DNA of 64,000 bases, taken from Anadara kagoshimensis (lineage: Eukaryota > Mollusca > Bivalvia > Arcoida > Arcidae). Below, piece after piece: positions 1 through 10,805 of the stretch. The stretch lies in NCBI GenBank assembly GCA_021292105.1, contig CM037874.1, forward strand, positions 33,964,185 to 34,028,184. Reading direction: 5' to 3'. Positions within the stretch are counted from its first letter, which is position 1. Every line of letters begins with the position of its first letter. A program made the position numbers and the translations under genes. The notes beneath the pieces were generated by a model, which worked only from the letters and a program-made list of their open reading frames with translations, was not told the DNA's origin and made no database searches.

Positions 1-744
1 ATTACTTCTGAAGACATGCTGAAACCATTGACCTATAATTTTAAAGGCATCTTCAGCTTGAGTACAACGTTAACTTCAGTTTTCTGAGTGTCTATATCTT
101 TGATCAATAATTGTTGCTTACACATTACACCAGAGAGCAAGATTAATTGATTGAATGAAATTTTAAGAATATTTCACTTAAAAAAAAATATCGAGACGTC
201 ACCAGCTGTAGGTGAAATTTTTTACCTTTGCAGTGCGCTCAGGGCAATGTGTAATTAAGGTATTTAACGTTGTTTAGGGCATCAGTTTTAAAGTCTCGTC
301 CGTGACAAAAATCCTTCTTACCATGTAAATATCAATTAGAATGCAGAAAAATGCACTAAATTGCTTGATTTATGCAATTTTTTTTTGGGGGGGGGGGGGC
401 GGGGGGGCATATGTCCCCGTAACAACTTAATAAAGACGCGACCACGGCGGTGCCTTTGACACTGGGCTTGCACATTCATTCCTTTCTGCCTACGCCCCTG
501 TTAGCAGTTGTAGTCTAGAAGCGTCTTCGCTCTGGACATTATTATCCCTTATAATAAATTTCTTCCATTCGATTTTCACCACAACTACACGGAATAACAC
601 CAATTTTCCTCGAGTCATTCCAAAGACCCTGGTCCCATTACCAAAATTAGACATGGCAGTCCCAAGTAGATATTAGTAGGACCAGCCGTCAACAAAGTCC
701 GGGATTAGCAAGTGTAGCCTGAAAGCAACATCACTATCTCTCAC
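1..744. other. Non-coding flank, poly-G tract
   Basis: No gene is visible. A G-rich homopolymer run lies at about 387-407. The rest is AT-rich sequence without repeats shared with the rest of the window that I could detect. Confidence 0.5.
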
Positions 745-1058
745 TGCAGTAGTTCAGTTGGTGGAGTGCTGGCTCCGTAAGTGGGAGGTCATGGGTTGGA
801 ATCCCGACCGGGTCTGACCCAGGACATGAAAGTGGGCAGTGACTGTTCTTTCGCCAAGCATTTGACATTACAAAATGAAAGTCATAGTTCTTTCGGTTGG
901 GAAGTTAAAATAAACGAGGTTTTGCGCGATAAAGAACCCTGCTGTATAATGCCATCAGCGCAACGCACAATCAACATTTCTGCACTTTCGGCTATAGCTG
1001 GCTACGTCTAAGTATGAGTAGAATATTCTTGACTGGGACGTTAAACACCATTACTCAC
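745..1058 (+). mobile_element. tRNA-headed SINE, copy 1 (full length)
   Basis: The head resembles a tRNA gene: an A-box-like TAGTTCAGTTGGTGGAGTG near 750 and a B-box-like GGGTTGGAATCCC near 793. A conserved body follows, including GTCATAGTTCTTTCG, AACGAGGTTTTG, AAAGAACCCTGC and CAGCGCAACGCAC. The 3' end is GACGTTAAACACCATTACTC. The same order recurs at 24398-24728 (minus), 55481-55797 (plus), in a split copy at 56902-57093 plus 60275-60378, and in a shortened copy at 58457-58594. It is non-autonomous and short open frames inside it are meaningless. Molluscan families such as RUDI or MetaSINE are candidates, but I did not compare sequences. Confidence 0.85.
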
Positions 1059-1435
1059 AGCTCGTCTCAAATAAAATCCTTTCCACGAGGGATAACTCTA
1101 ACAGTCTTACTGAATAATCGATATCTGTTAGAGTTGCGTCCCTTAGTATGTATTACACAACAGGGCTGTAAAAATAGAAATCGGATTTTTATTAAAGAGG
1201 GAATTATGTGACTTAAATTATTAGCTCCAAAATTTGCTCTTAAAGGCCAGTGTGACTTAATCATGACAGCAAAGATCCATCATATCTCATCTTAGGTGAG
1301 TACACCACAAAATTAGTCTGTGTTCAGTCCAGTAAAGTATAGTCCCCTGTCGAACGTTAAATGATAACCGAATGAATTAGTACCTAATTGGCAGTTCATC
1401 TCTGATTCTCATTATATTTTAGCTACATAATACCC

Positions 1436-1436
<1 letters not shown>

Positions 1437-1474
<38 letters not shown>
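1437..1474. repeat. (TAA)n microsatellite
   Basis: A perfect TAA repeat of about 12 units, just upstream of a hAT-like MITE. Confidence 0.95.
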
Positions 1475-1476
<2 letters not shown>

Positions 1477-1497
1477 ATCTAATTAATAGTATTATTA

Positions 1498-1801
1498 CAG
1501 TGGCGGATTGGGGGGGGGTTGCGGGGGTTGCAACCCCCCCCCCCTTTGAAAAATTTAAAGAGAGAGAGAGAGTGAGATATTGACTGATTAAAATTATTTT
1601 CTTGGCCCCCATCGGGGCTCTGCCCTAGACCCATCGTCTCTGGCAGCTCGCGCCTTCGGCGCTCGCATCTAGCATTGATATAATTTTCGCCCCTCCCTTT
1701 AAAAAATCATGTATAGATCTCAACCCCCCCCCCCTTTAAAAAAATCCTGGATAGTTCTCAACCCCTCCCCCCCCTTTCAAAAAATCCTGTATCCGCCCCT
1801 G
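1498..1801. mobile_element. hAT-like MITE with C-rich interior, copy 1
   Basis: Termini are CAGTGGCGGAT on the left and ATCCGCCCCTG on the right, giving hAT-style inverted ends. The flanks TATTATTA and TATTATAC match at the first six positions, compatible with a worn 8-bp target duplication. The interior holds C runs followed by TTTAAAAAATCC and a GA-rich stretch. A second, left-truncated copy lies at 21600-21858. Confidence 0.75.
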
Positions 1802-2190
1802 TATTATACGAAGTGGTTATTGCCCCGTACGTGTCAAACGTGTTTAAACGGTTGAAAGGAATTTTTAATTCAGCCTCGTCAGTCAGTGTTTAACGGGAAA
1901 ATTCAATAGAACCTTTAAAGCTACGGTGAAGTTTTGTCAAGATTTTTTGTACAAAAAAGGTTAAAGGACGGTGTTAATTAAGCCTGTTTAGCCGGAAATT
2001 GCGATGGAACCTTGCAAGTTACGGCGAAGTTTACGATTTACTTTATTGCATCTAATATGGCATACTTTTACGACGGTCATAGTCGATTGCCGTCATGTTT
2101 TAAATGACTTAATAATTTTTTCGCGATTCTTGGAATATTCGCGTGATATTTGAATTCGCGACTTAGAGTCCTCGCGAAATTACGCGTAAT
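1802..2190. other. Non-coding, imperfect direct duplication
   Basis: Two related segments at about 1885-1940 and 1990-2035 share a block ending in ACGGTGAAGTTT or ACGGCGAAGTTT. No gene is seen. Confidence 0.4.
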
Positions 2191-2338
2191 CAGGGCCGTA
2201 ACTACTACAGAGGCAGACGAGTTGCCTCGTCCAGGATTTTTCCAAAATTTGGGTAATTAAATCCAAAATATCCAAATAAATTACTGATAAAAACCTATGA
2301 GTTTGTCAATTTGTAAATCAATCCTAGTTACGGCCCTG
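2191..2338. mobile_element. 148-bp hAT-like MITE
   Basis: It has perfect 14-bp inverted ends: CAGGGCCGTAACTA on the left and TAGTTACGGCCCTG on the right. No clear target duplication was found. The CAGGG start resembles the 375-bp element at 9979. Confidence 0.75.
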
Positions 2339-2478
2339 CTGGATGTACCAACATTGGTCGTTTGTGGAAAGAATTATGACGAGCAATTTGTCATTCTACT
2401 GTACAAAAATACTTGAACAATAATTGTAAGTAAATATTTAAGCAAACAAACGTACGTATGTTGAACATACTCATATTT

Positions 2479-2640
2479 AAGAAATAACATTCTATTTTAG
2501 TGTATCCATTCGGTATTATGAATGAGAGTCAGGAATAGCATATTCAATGAACTGCGAAACAGTTCATGTTAAATAATATGCTATTCCTGACTCTCATTCA
2601 TATTACCGAATGAATACACTCAAATAGAATGTTATTTCTT
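2479..2640. repeat. Long hairpin / foldback element
   Basis: An almost perfect inverted repeat of about 75 bp per arm. AAGAAATAACATTCTATTT at the left edge is mirrored by AAATAGAATGTTATTTCTT at the right edge, and the inner arms hold ATGAGAGTCAGGAATAGCAT and its complement. The loop is only about 10 bases. It is probably a foldback MITE; no coding content. Confidence 0.9.
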
Positions 2641-3789
2641 CTACTTACAATCATAAAAAACATTGATCATGTCCGAAATGTAAAATTATCTCTACAATAA
2701 GTTATTTCATTCAAGATTCCGACAAACATACGGGATTGATGGAACAGCCTTGCTCCAAATAAGGAAAGTTACGTCGCGAGTAGACTTGGATGCTGACCAA
2801 TCAAACAATGCGTGACGTAATAGATGCCATTCTGTGACGTATTCGAATAGTTAAACGTTACGTAATCAGAGGTCATGACCCCACACTGTATTCAAGAGCA
2901 ATTGAATGCCAGTTAAAACAAATAGGTCCATCTAAAGAAGGTCAACTCCAATTGTAAATATTTAAGCATGAAGCAACAAGACGTTTTACTTTTTTTGGTG
3001 TGGGTGTTTTAAATTTTGACAATGTCCTGATTTCATTTATAGACTATATGCTTGTGTTGTACCATGGTTATGCATCAGCTGATGTTCTTATACATGTGCA
3101 TGCATAGAAACAGGTTATATAGTTTTTGCTGCATCCGACTGTCTGTCTGTCTGTCTTTCTGCTTTACAGAATTATTCAATATGAACCATAATAATTCTGA
3201 AAGATTACGATTTTCCTCGGGGATTGTTAATCCAGTGAGTCACTAAATATATAAGGACGAACGACGTAATCAAAATGCTGTACATTTTTCGAAGCAAATT
3301 TTGCATTTAAATTGAAGGAAATGGCAGGATTTTGTGTCAAAAATTTCAATCCTCCGGCTTGCCTCGCCCACAAGTCAATCCTACTAGTACATACTATTTT
3401 GCAAGAACATGTGGCAAACTCTGTATAAAAGAGTGTTCTGGAATATGCTCTTTTGCATTTCAAACACAAGTTTCGATTTTGACTGGTAATTCCACACCAT
3501 GAACAATATTTCAGTATGGTTTGGTTATGAACTCAATTTATTAGTCATGTAGATTTATCAGTGTACTATGCAAAAGGCACACATAATGAACAAACACTTA
3601 ACTATAGCCACCACTTTATTTTTAGAAATTGTTTTACTTTAATTTTGGTTTTAACATTTATACTTCAGTTTAGCCTTTTTCATTTTAATGTAACAACCCA
3701 AGTCTGCAAGTTGTGCTGAAATGTCACAAAGTACCATCTTTTGCTAAAACATGGAACTTAAATAACACTGAGAAATGATATGCCGATAA
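2641..3789. other. Non-coding, no gene recognised
   Basis: AT-rich sequence. CRE-like TGACGTAA and TGACGTAT words cluster at 2810-2845, and a short GTCT repeat lies near 3140. No supported coding sequence. Confidence 0.4.
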
Positions 3790-4770
3790 ATTTAAACAGT
3801 CGCCATTTTGTTTTCGGAATTATGGGTTCAAAAGCTCAAAATTTTACTTGGTATCCGTCATTTTTGAAATACAGCAAACTCGAATTATATCAAATTAAGC
3901 ATGTTGCCAACTTTTACTAAAATTTAAAACCCCAAATAACATTTTTTCATTAGTACACTATAAGTCGCCATTTTGTTTTTGGAATTATGGGTTCAAAAAC
4001 TCAATATTGAGATTAGTATCTGCCATATGTGAATTCGGGATCCTCAAATTATGTTAAAAAAAATCATGTTACCAACTTTTACTGAAATTTGAAACCCCAA
4101 CTAACATTTTTGCATTGGTACATCATCAATTTTAGCCGCCATTTTGTTTTTGGAATTATGGGTTAACAAATTAAAAACTGACCTTGGTATCCATCATTTT
4201 TGGAATCGGTATCTTCGAATTGTGTTAAATAAATCATGTTACCAACTTTTACCAAACTTTCTCAAATCAAGTAACATTTTTTGCATTGTAATTTTAGCCG
4301 CCATTTTGTTTTTGAAATTATGGGTTCAAAAACTCATAATTGAGCTTGGTATCTGCATTTTTTAATTCGCCATCCTCTAATAATGTTAAATAAATGTTAC
4401 TAAGTTTTACCGAAATTTGTCAACCCAAGTAACATTTTTTGCATTGGTACACCATTAATTTTAGCCGCCATTTTGTTTTTTCGGAATTATGGGTTCAAAA
4501 ACTCAAAATTGAGCTTGGTATCTGCCATTTTTAAATTCAGCACCCTCGAATTATGTTAAATAAATCATGTTACCAACTTTTGCTAAAATTTGTCAACCCA
4601 AGTAACATATTTTTGCCATGGTACATCATTAATTTTAGTCGCCATTTTGTTTTTGAAATTATGGGTTTAAAAACTCAAAATTGAGCTTGGTATCCGCCAT
4701 TTTTTAATTCAGCAACCTCGAATTATGTTAGAAAAGCATGTTACCAACTTTTACTAAAAAATGCCGCTTC
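3790..4770. repeat. ~165-174-bp tandem repeat, six copies
   Basis: The word GCCATTTTGTTTT recurs at about 3803, 3968, 4139, 4300, 4468 and 4641. Each copy continues with ATTATGGGTT, a CTCAAAATTGAGCTTGGTAT-type block and TGTTACCAACTTTTAC. Copies differ by substitutions and small indels, so this is an old local array. The repeated CCGCCATTTTG core matches the binding consensus of the zinc-finger factor YY1. Confidence 0.9.
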
Positions 4771-4795
4771 AAGTCACATTTTCTAAATTTGTTCC

Positions 4796-4915
4796 TAGTC
4801 TAGAGCACCCGGCCTCACTTTCCTGGTGGAAGTTCACGTGTCTAACCTAACTTGTCAGTTCCAAAGTTTTTACTTTGCTTCTGGATTGTGATTCGGACAT
4901 GGATTAGTATGTTTG
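4796..4915 (+). repeat. Dispersed repeat family R1, copy a (fragment)
   Basis: Carries the family signature GAGCACCCGG, then CTCACTTTCCTGGTGGAAG, AACCTAACTTGTCAG and TTTACTTTGCTTCTGG, ending with GGATTAGTATGTTTG. Other copies lie at 11645, 19975, 20860, 24225, 33235, 35036, 60434, 61003 and 63885. No protein coding is evident in any copy. Confidence 0.8.
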
Positions 4916-5777
4916 TTTTTGAATGTTATAGCATTTTTATTTCAGATAATGCAAATTAAAAGAATACTGTGAAGAAGATTTTCATTTTTCCACCAGGGAT
5001 TGATATTGTTAAAAGAACTGAATATTGCAGCTTCAGCTACGAAAACCTGTAACGACGACTAATGAGGAATGAGACTATGATGAAATATCCATGCACGACA
5101 TAGTAAAAGGTATTGATAATAAACATGTATTGAAAATACCCACATAATAGTAAATGTTATAATGACATCTGAGAGCAACAATAATCGCCACATAAATCAA
5201 TCATGTAGTTGTTGTTGTGCTGTTCGACAAGAATTTGAATAATTAATTGACCGATTTTAGAATTATTTAAATTCCTAACACGCTCATCTAATTTACGGTG
5301 TTGTAACATAAAACTGTTAATGTGTAAAATTATAACTAAAATGGAACTTACCTGGAATTTTCAGGTAAAAGACAGGTATATTTTTACCTGGAATTTTCAG
5401 GTAAAAGGCAGGTATATTTTTTTTTTAAAAAAAGAAGATATTTGTGAGGATTTTCCGTTTGAGTCCACGCAATAGTTATATTAATTACACGGGGGGATTG
5501 GGGACAGGAACTAACAAAAAGGAAACACACTTAACCACACTAACCTACTTATCCCACCCACCCTCCAATATTTTAATTTTGATTAAAAGGCATAAATTGA
5601 CTGAATAAATCCATCTTAGACAATTTTTCAATACTTAAGCTAGAACTTCGAAAGAGTTCCATTTGCACTTTTAATTTTTTTTAGATTTTAAATGATAAAG
5701 GCAAATAATTGATCTGAATAAAATATTTTGAAAAGTGTATTTGAAATTAGCGAAGGGTCGGCGAGTTTTATTAGTGG

Positions 5778-5778
<1 letters not shown>
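4916..5778. other. Non-coding, short tandem duplication
   Basis: A ~45-bp unit containing ACCTGGAATTTTCAGGTAAA is duplicated at about 5350-5420. Each copy is itself partly palindromic. No gene is seen. Confidence 0.45.
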
Positions 5779-5810
<32 letters not shown>

Positions 5811-5813
5811 TTT

Positions 5814-5846
<33 letters not shown>

Positions 5847-5860
5847 TTTAGTAAGTGATA

Positions 5861-5901
<41 letters not shown>

Positions 5902-5916
5902 GTAAGTAAGTAATTT

Positions 5917-5961
<45 letters not shown>

Positions 5962-5964
5962 TTT

Positions 5965-6009
<45 letters not shown>

Positions 6010-6155
6010 TTTAGTAAGTAAGTAAGTAATTTAGTAAGTGAGTAAGTAAGTAATTTAGTAAGTAAGTAAGTAGGTAAGTAAGTAAGTAAGTAAGTAAGTA
6101 GTAAGTAAGTAATTTAATAAGTAAGTAAGTAGGTAAGTAAGTAAGTAAGTAATTT

Positions 6156-6220
<65 letters not shown>

Positions 6221-6223
6221 TTT

Positions 6224-6256
<33 letters not shown>

Positions 6257-6279
6257 TTTAGCAAGTAAGTAAGTAATTT

Positions 6280-6316
<37 letters not shown>

Positions 6317-6466
6317 TTTAGTAAATAAGTAAGTAAGTAATTTAGTAAGTAAGTAAGTAGGTAAGTAAGTAAGTAAGTAAGTAAGTTAGTAAGTAAGTAA
6401 GTAAGTAGTAAGTAATTTAGTAAGTAAGTAAGTAATTGAGTAAGTGAGTAAGTAAGTAAATAATTT

Positions 6467-6523
<57 letters not shown>

Positions 6524-6526
6524 TTT

Positions 6527-6566
<40 letters not shown>

Positions 6567-6567
6567 G
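5779..6567. repeat. (GTAA)n array, ~790 bp, with ATTTAG interruptions
   Basis: Long runs of GTAA are broken at irregular intervals by AATTTAGTAAGT. The same interruption recurs more than ten times, so blocks of array plus interruption have been duplicated together. Confidence 0.95.
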
Positions 6568-7882
6568 GATGAGTGAACTAGTAAGTGAGTCTAGAATTTA
6601 ACGACTAGGTTACAATTTGACTTATCTCGCTTATTAGTCTCTCATTAATATGAGAATATTAATAGACTCTTTCGCAACCAGTAATGGTTGATTCTTTTTC
6701 TCGCACCTTTTTCCTTTAAAAATCCATTAAAAGCTTCTAGGGTCACAGAAAACAGCTGTTTATTTAGGCGTAGTATGTAGCCTGTCTCTATCCTAGACTA
6801 GAAAATCCCACATGGGTAAAAACGCAGAATTTTACATGTCACAGGTGTGTGAATATTATGTACATAACATGACAGCAGGACACATCACAACATATACCAG
6901 ATACCTGTGATTACTGTAACGAACAATGTACATTTCTCTGACTATGGACAGATAGCTGTGATTAATATACAGACTTTATTTCATCCAAATTTCACTATAG
7001 GTATGTTTGTTTCAGCACAAATAGTTGTAAATCATTTTTACAGAAGTACCGATACCTCACATCTGGATATAATGAATCATTATGTTCGATGTACGTGCAA
7101 AGTCGGGAGTTTTGTTATACCAATTGTCTAAATAAATCTTTATCATATGTTTTGCACATGTATTTATTGTTTATGCAGTTTTTGATTACCTCTTGTTGGT
7201 TGCTATGGTTATTGTCAGATACATGTAACTTAAAACTACATGTATCCCTACATGTATCTTCGATTGCAAGTTAACTCGTCGTTCTTGGGCTAATTTCACC
7301 CACGGGTTGCTTTTTATCGGTCTAATCTGGCTGTCAAGTACCATCAATTCTAAACACATGGCTGTTCTCGTGCAACAATTCTTTCTCGTATTCTTTTTTT
7401 TTTCCTGAACACTTTTTATAAAGTAACCTCTTCATTGTTTGAGATTCGTACATTATGTTTGAACTTGGACTATGCTAGGTTGCCATTGTTGGGTATATAT
7501 CGTGGTCTTGGCAGAGAGTTCTTTAGCGCCCGACATCTCACAGCCTATGTTTGACGCGAAGTCAGAAAGATCCTTGTGTTAGAAACATTGTCAATTTGCT
7601 TGCAGGGAGTTTGTAGTTTTCTGCGGGAACCCCGCTTCCCCATCACCCAACAACTGAATGCCTCGATATGAGAGAATTGACATTGACCGAGACGAAAAAA
7701 CTCAATTGCTCCACTCCAACCTTGAACTGTATAGCAGAACCTGTTGTCATTATTTCAGTTGGTTTGTGCTTACGTTTGCTATAAAGCTATTTTAATCGGT
7801 AACAAATAATTTGCTATACAAACCTCCTCAGTAAAACTTCATGAGGGTAAGGTTAATTTGTTGGAGTTTTACGCCTGAACCT
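6568..7882. other. Non-coding, no gene recognised
   Basis: Short open frames at 6907-7274 show no domain, codon bias or splice context that supports translation. Confidence 0.4.
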
Positions 7883-8093
7883 AGTTGTTCGAAGCTTGAT
7901 TTGTTTAATCGGTGATTAACAGAAATTTAACATCAACAGAAACAAAGTATCATTATTTTTTAATTTTTTATAACAATGTGCTTTGATTTGATGAAATTCT
8001 ATCAATTTTTATTTCGCAACATATTAAAAATTATCCAAAAAACAAATTTCAACAAATCATTGATTTAACTTATATCACGCTTCGAAGAACTGA
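7883..8093. repeat. Inverted-repeat element (~210 bp)
   Basis: AGTTGTTCGAAGCTTGATT at the left edge is matched in inverse by ATCACGCTTCGAAGAACTG at the right edge. The interior is AT-rich. It looks like a decayed MITE. Confidence 0.5.
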
Positions 8094-9129
8094 CCTCTCA
8101 TGTTTTAATACCTAGGTAAATAATTAAAATGCTCAGGTATATAGAGGCAGTATCATGGGATTCTGTTTACCTTGCTCCAGTTTCACAACCACGCCTTAAC
8201 TTAGATTTTCCTACCTAAACTTAAATATGGCATTTTAGTATTTGTTAATTATTAAGACATTCAGGAATTTAAAGCCGTGACTGTACAGAACTAACAACAC
8301 CTGTATTGGTTTTTTTCAATTAATTTTTCCAAATACTATTTCCCAAAGTATACTAATCTATCCGTGAAGGAATGCTTGGAGCTAAAGTGCCTCAATGATT
8401 GAATGGCAAATATAATGCCAATATTAACTAAAGGGAAATAACCCTTAAATGCATTATACGAATGCAAGTTCGAACAACTTAATCCCCGATTTGGCACACA
8501 GTGATTATTTCCTATTTAGAAATTTGAAATCCCATTTACGGAGAATCAGATTTCCTGATGACGATTGACTTGAGGCTACCACAGAGGCATAGTTTCAGGA
8601 CTAAGCCGAAGACTTCTATTTCAAAGGTATAGACAGTCTGAAAGAAAAGTGGGCTAAGTGCATTAAGGTAATTGGGGACTGTATTGAAAAATAATAATAA
8701 AATGTATGGTTTGTTGCGGCAATATATACCCCGTTCTATGAACTTTCTGACCTCCCTTCATATATCAGTATTTTTGCTACTTTAGGGCTCTTCTACTCCA
8801 ACTCGCCTAGCATAAGAATGACCCGCGACCTATATCGTTTTGATATTTACAAATGGCGTCTTCGGGTCAAAAGTCAAAAGGGGGAAAAACGCGGATATAA
8901 AACCAAGGTAAACAACACGACGGCAATCGACAGCAGATTTTTTGGTTTATTGTAATTGCTCTTGCATAACTGTATTTTATGCGATGGAAAGTACGATGCA
9001 CTCGGGGAATTACCTGATCAATTTGGAAACACGCGATATGACAATAAAGGTGAACTTACCGCGATGTTTTGCAGTCAACACAAGAGATGTGACGTACGCT
9101 CGTCAAATCGGTCTATGTCATAGACTACG

Positions 9130-9175
<46 letters not shown>

Positions 9176-9978
9176 TTGATAGCGCAATATTCCCTATGCT
9201 TCAAGTTTGTTAGTTAGCTGACTGGATTAGAAAATGTGGTCTCAGATAGTGGTCATTCATCTTCATCGCGGATATAATCATTTTATGGCCAGTACATGAT
9301 AGGGACGCAAGAACACGAGTTTGTATAAATTTGATTTTACAATTCATTTCAGTATTTTAAATACACTTTAGAAATGTGTGAAATTCCAAAATAAAATCAT
9401 CAACATATTACATCATCAGTTTTTTCTTCTTATTTTTTATTTATTCATTTTTATTTATTTATTTATTATATTTTCCTATATGACTACAGAATCAGATGGA
9501 TTTACAAAATAAAAAATACATTTATTGCTATAATTAAAGTAATGTTTGTGAATATTGGGAATAATAAGTATATTTTAATTTTTAGCTTGCTTGCATGCCT
9601 CGGATTTTATATTTTCGAATATATTTGTAACATACATTTTGTTATTAAAAACATGGATTTGGACATCTAAATGCATTGTATATTGGATTTCCATTAACAT
9701 TTAAAGAAAAATTGAAAACTGACTGTATTTTACATTTTCATAATTCAATAGCTATATAAGTGATATTTCAGTTATAGATGCAGAGAGAATTACAATCACT
9801 TAATATCTTTTAAGTCCTTATATCAACTGTTTGAGTTTTATAATTGGTGGTCTAAAATGTTAAAATATTATGTAGACTAATATTGGCCTGTCATATCCTC
9901 TGTCCCCATCAAACCAGCCTATTCTGGCCTGGTAGTATCTATGTAGCCTTATACTAGCTGCTAATGAGCGCCACCAAG
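8094..9978. other. Non-coding, T42 homopolymer
   Basis: A run of about 43 T lies at 9132-9174. The segment 8820-9125 is less AT-rich than its surroundings but shows no exon that I can support. Confidence 0.4.
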
Positions 9979-10353
9979 CAGGGGCGTAGCTAGGCGTACG
10001 TTTGTACGCAAAAACGTCCACATCGTTTCGTTTACAAATATATTTCCTCTCCTCCGTTTAACCTCACCACTACATTAATTGAACGCCCATTTTAACTTGA
10101 CTTTCTCAATTATTGAGTGTTGTTTTCGTAGTGCTTATGCCATACAACATCAGATCCCCTTGTACCTCGTCTTCAGATTTAAGAATGAACTAGTCCTCAA
10201 AAAAACGACAAAAACTACCACAGCATAGCATAAAATTATAAGAAAAATTCTGATAAATAGCGCCCTGGAGGGCCGAAAATTCGCATCAAGGCGGCCCCAA
10301 ACCCCCTGTCCTCTTTAGGCGTCCTCATCATAAACACCCCAGCTACGCCCCTG
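9979..10353. mobile_element. 375-bp hAT-type non-autonomous transposon
   Basis: Left end CAGGGGCGTAGCTAGG, right end CCCCAGCTACGCCCCTG. The 5-bp flank CCAAG is repeated exactly at 9974-9978 and 10354-10358. A 5-bp duplication fits the hAT5 subgroup rather than the usual 8 bp. No transposase is encoded. Confidence 0.8.
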
Positions 10354-10540
10354 CCAAGTGACACCTTGGTCAGACGTCTACGGCCGACATTATAGTAGCA
10401 GAACAGTTTTAATGTTTTCCAAAACAAAAAGAAAATTAAATTCATTTCTATAGTTTGTCTGGTTTTATTAGTTATTGCCAAGTACATGGGTTTTCAGCCT
10501 TCTATTATCAAAAAAAAGATGAATAACATTTTCATTTGAT

Positions 10541-10546
10541 TTTATT
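10541..10546 (-). promoter_or_regulatory. Polyadenylation signal of the dermatopontin-like gene
   Basis: AATAAA on the minus strand, about 180 nt past the stop codon at 10724. Closest canonical signal downstream of the last exon that I found. Confidence 0.5.
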
Positions 10547-10723
10547 AAAAATTTTAATTGATCAAAAACAATTCTACTTCATCTAAACTTAAGCCAAGAT
10601 ATATGATAATAATGCACTCATTTTTATGTTCGAAATTTCTAAATTCCTGGATGAAATATCATTGTACAAAGAAATGGTTGGTTTACAAACATATATATCC
10701 ATTTGTAAAACGGAAACGGGAGT

Positions 10724-10805
10724 TCATCCTGACGAAACGGTGTCTCTGATGATCAACTGAGGATCTCTTCTCTGTCGGCAAATCGTAAATCCCCAACGTC
10801 TGTCC
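10724..10805 (-). CDS. Dermatopontin-like gene, exon 4 (terminal)
   Basis: Acceptor TTAATTTCAG, then the last base of a split arginine codon and DRRWGFTICRQ, ending at TGA. The second D-R-R-W signature sits right at the exon start. Confidence 0.75.

Noticed and set aside
745-830. A functional tRNA gene
   Set aside because: The A- and B-box-like head is fused to the SINE body, the acceptor stem does not pair, and the same head recurs at the other SINE copies.
8940-9217. 91-residue frame, possible first exon with a GTGAAC donor near 9050
   Set aside because: Ends in the poly-T tract; no matching downstream exon was found.
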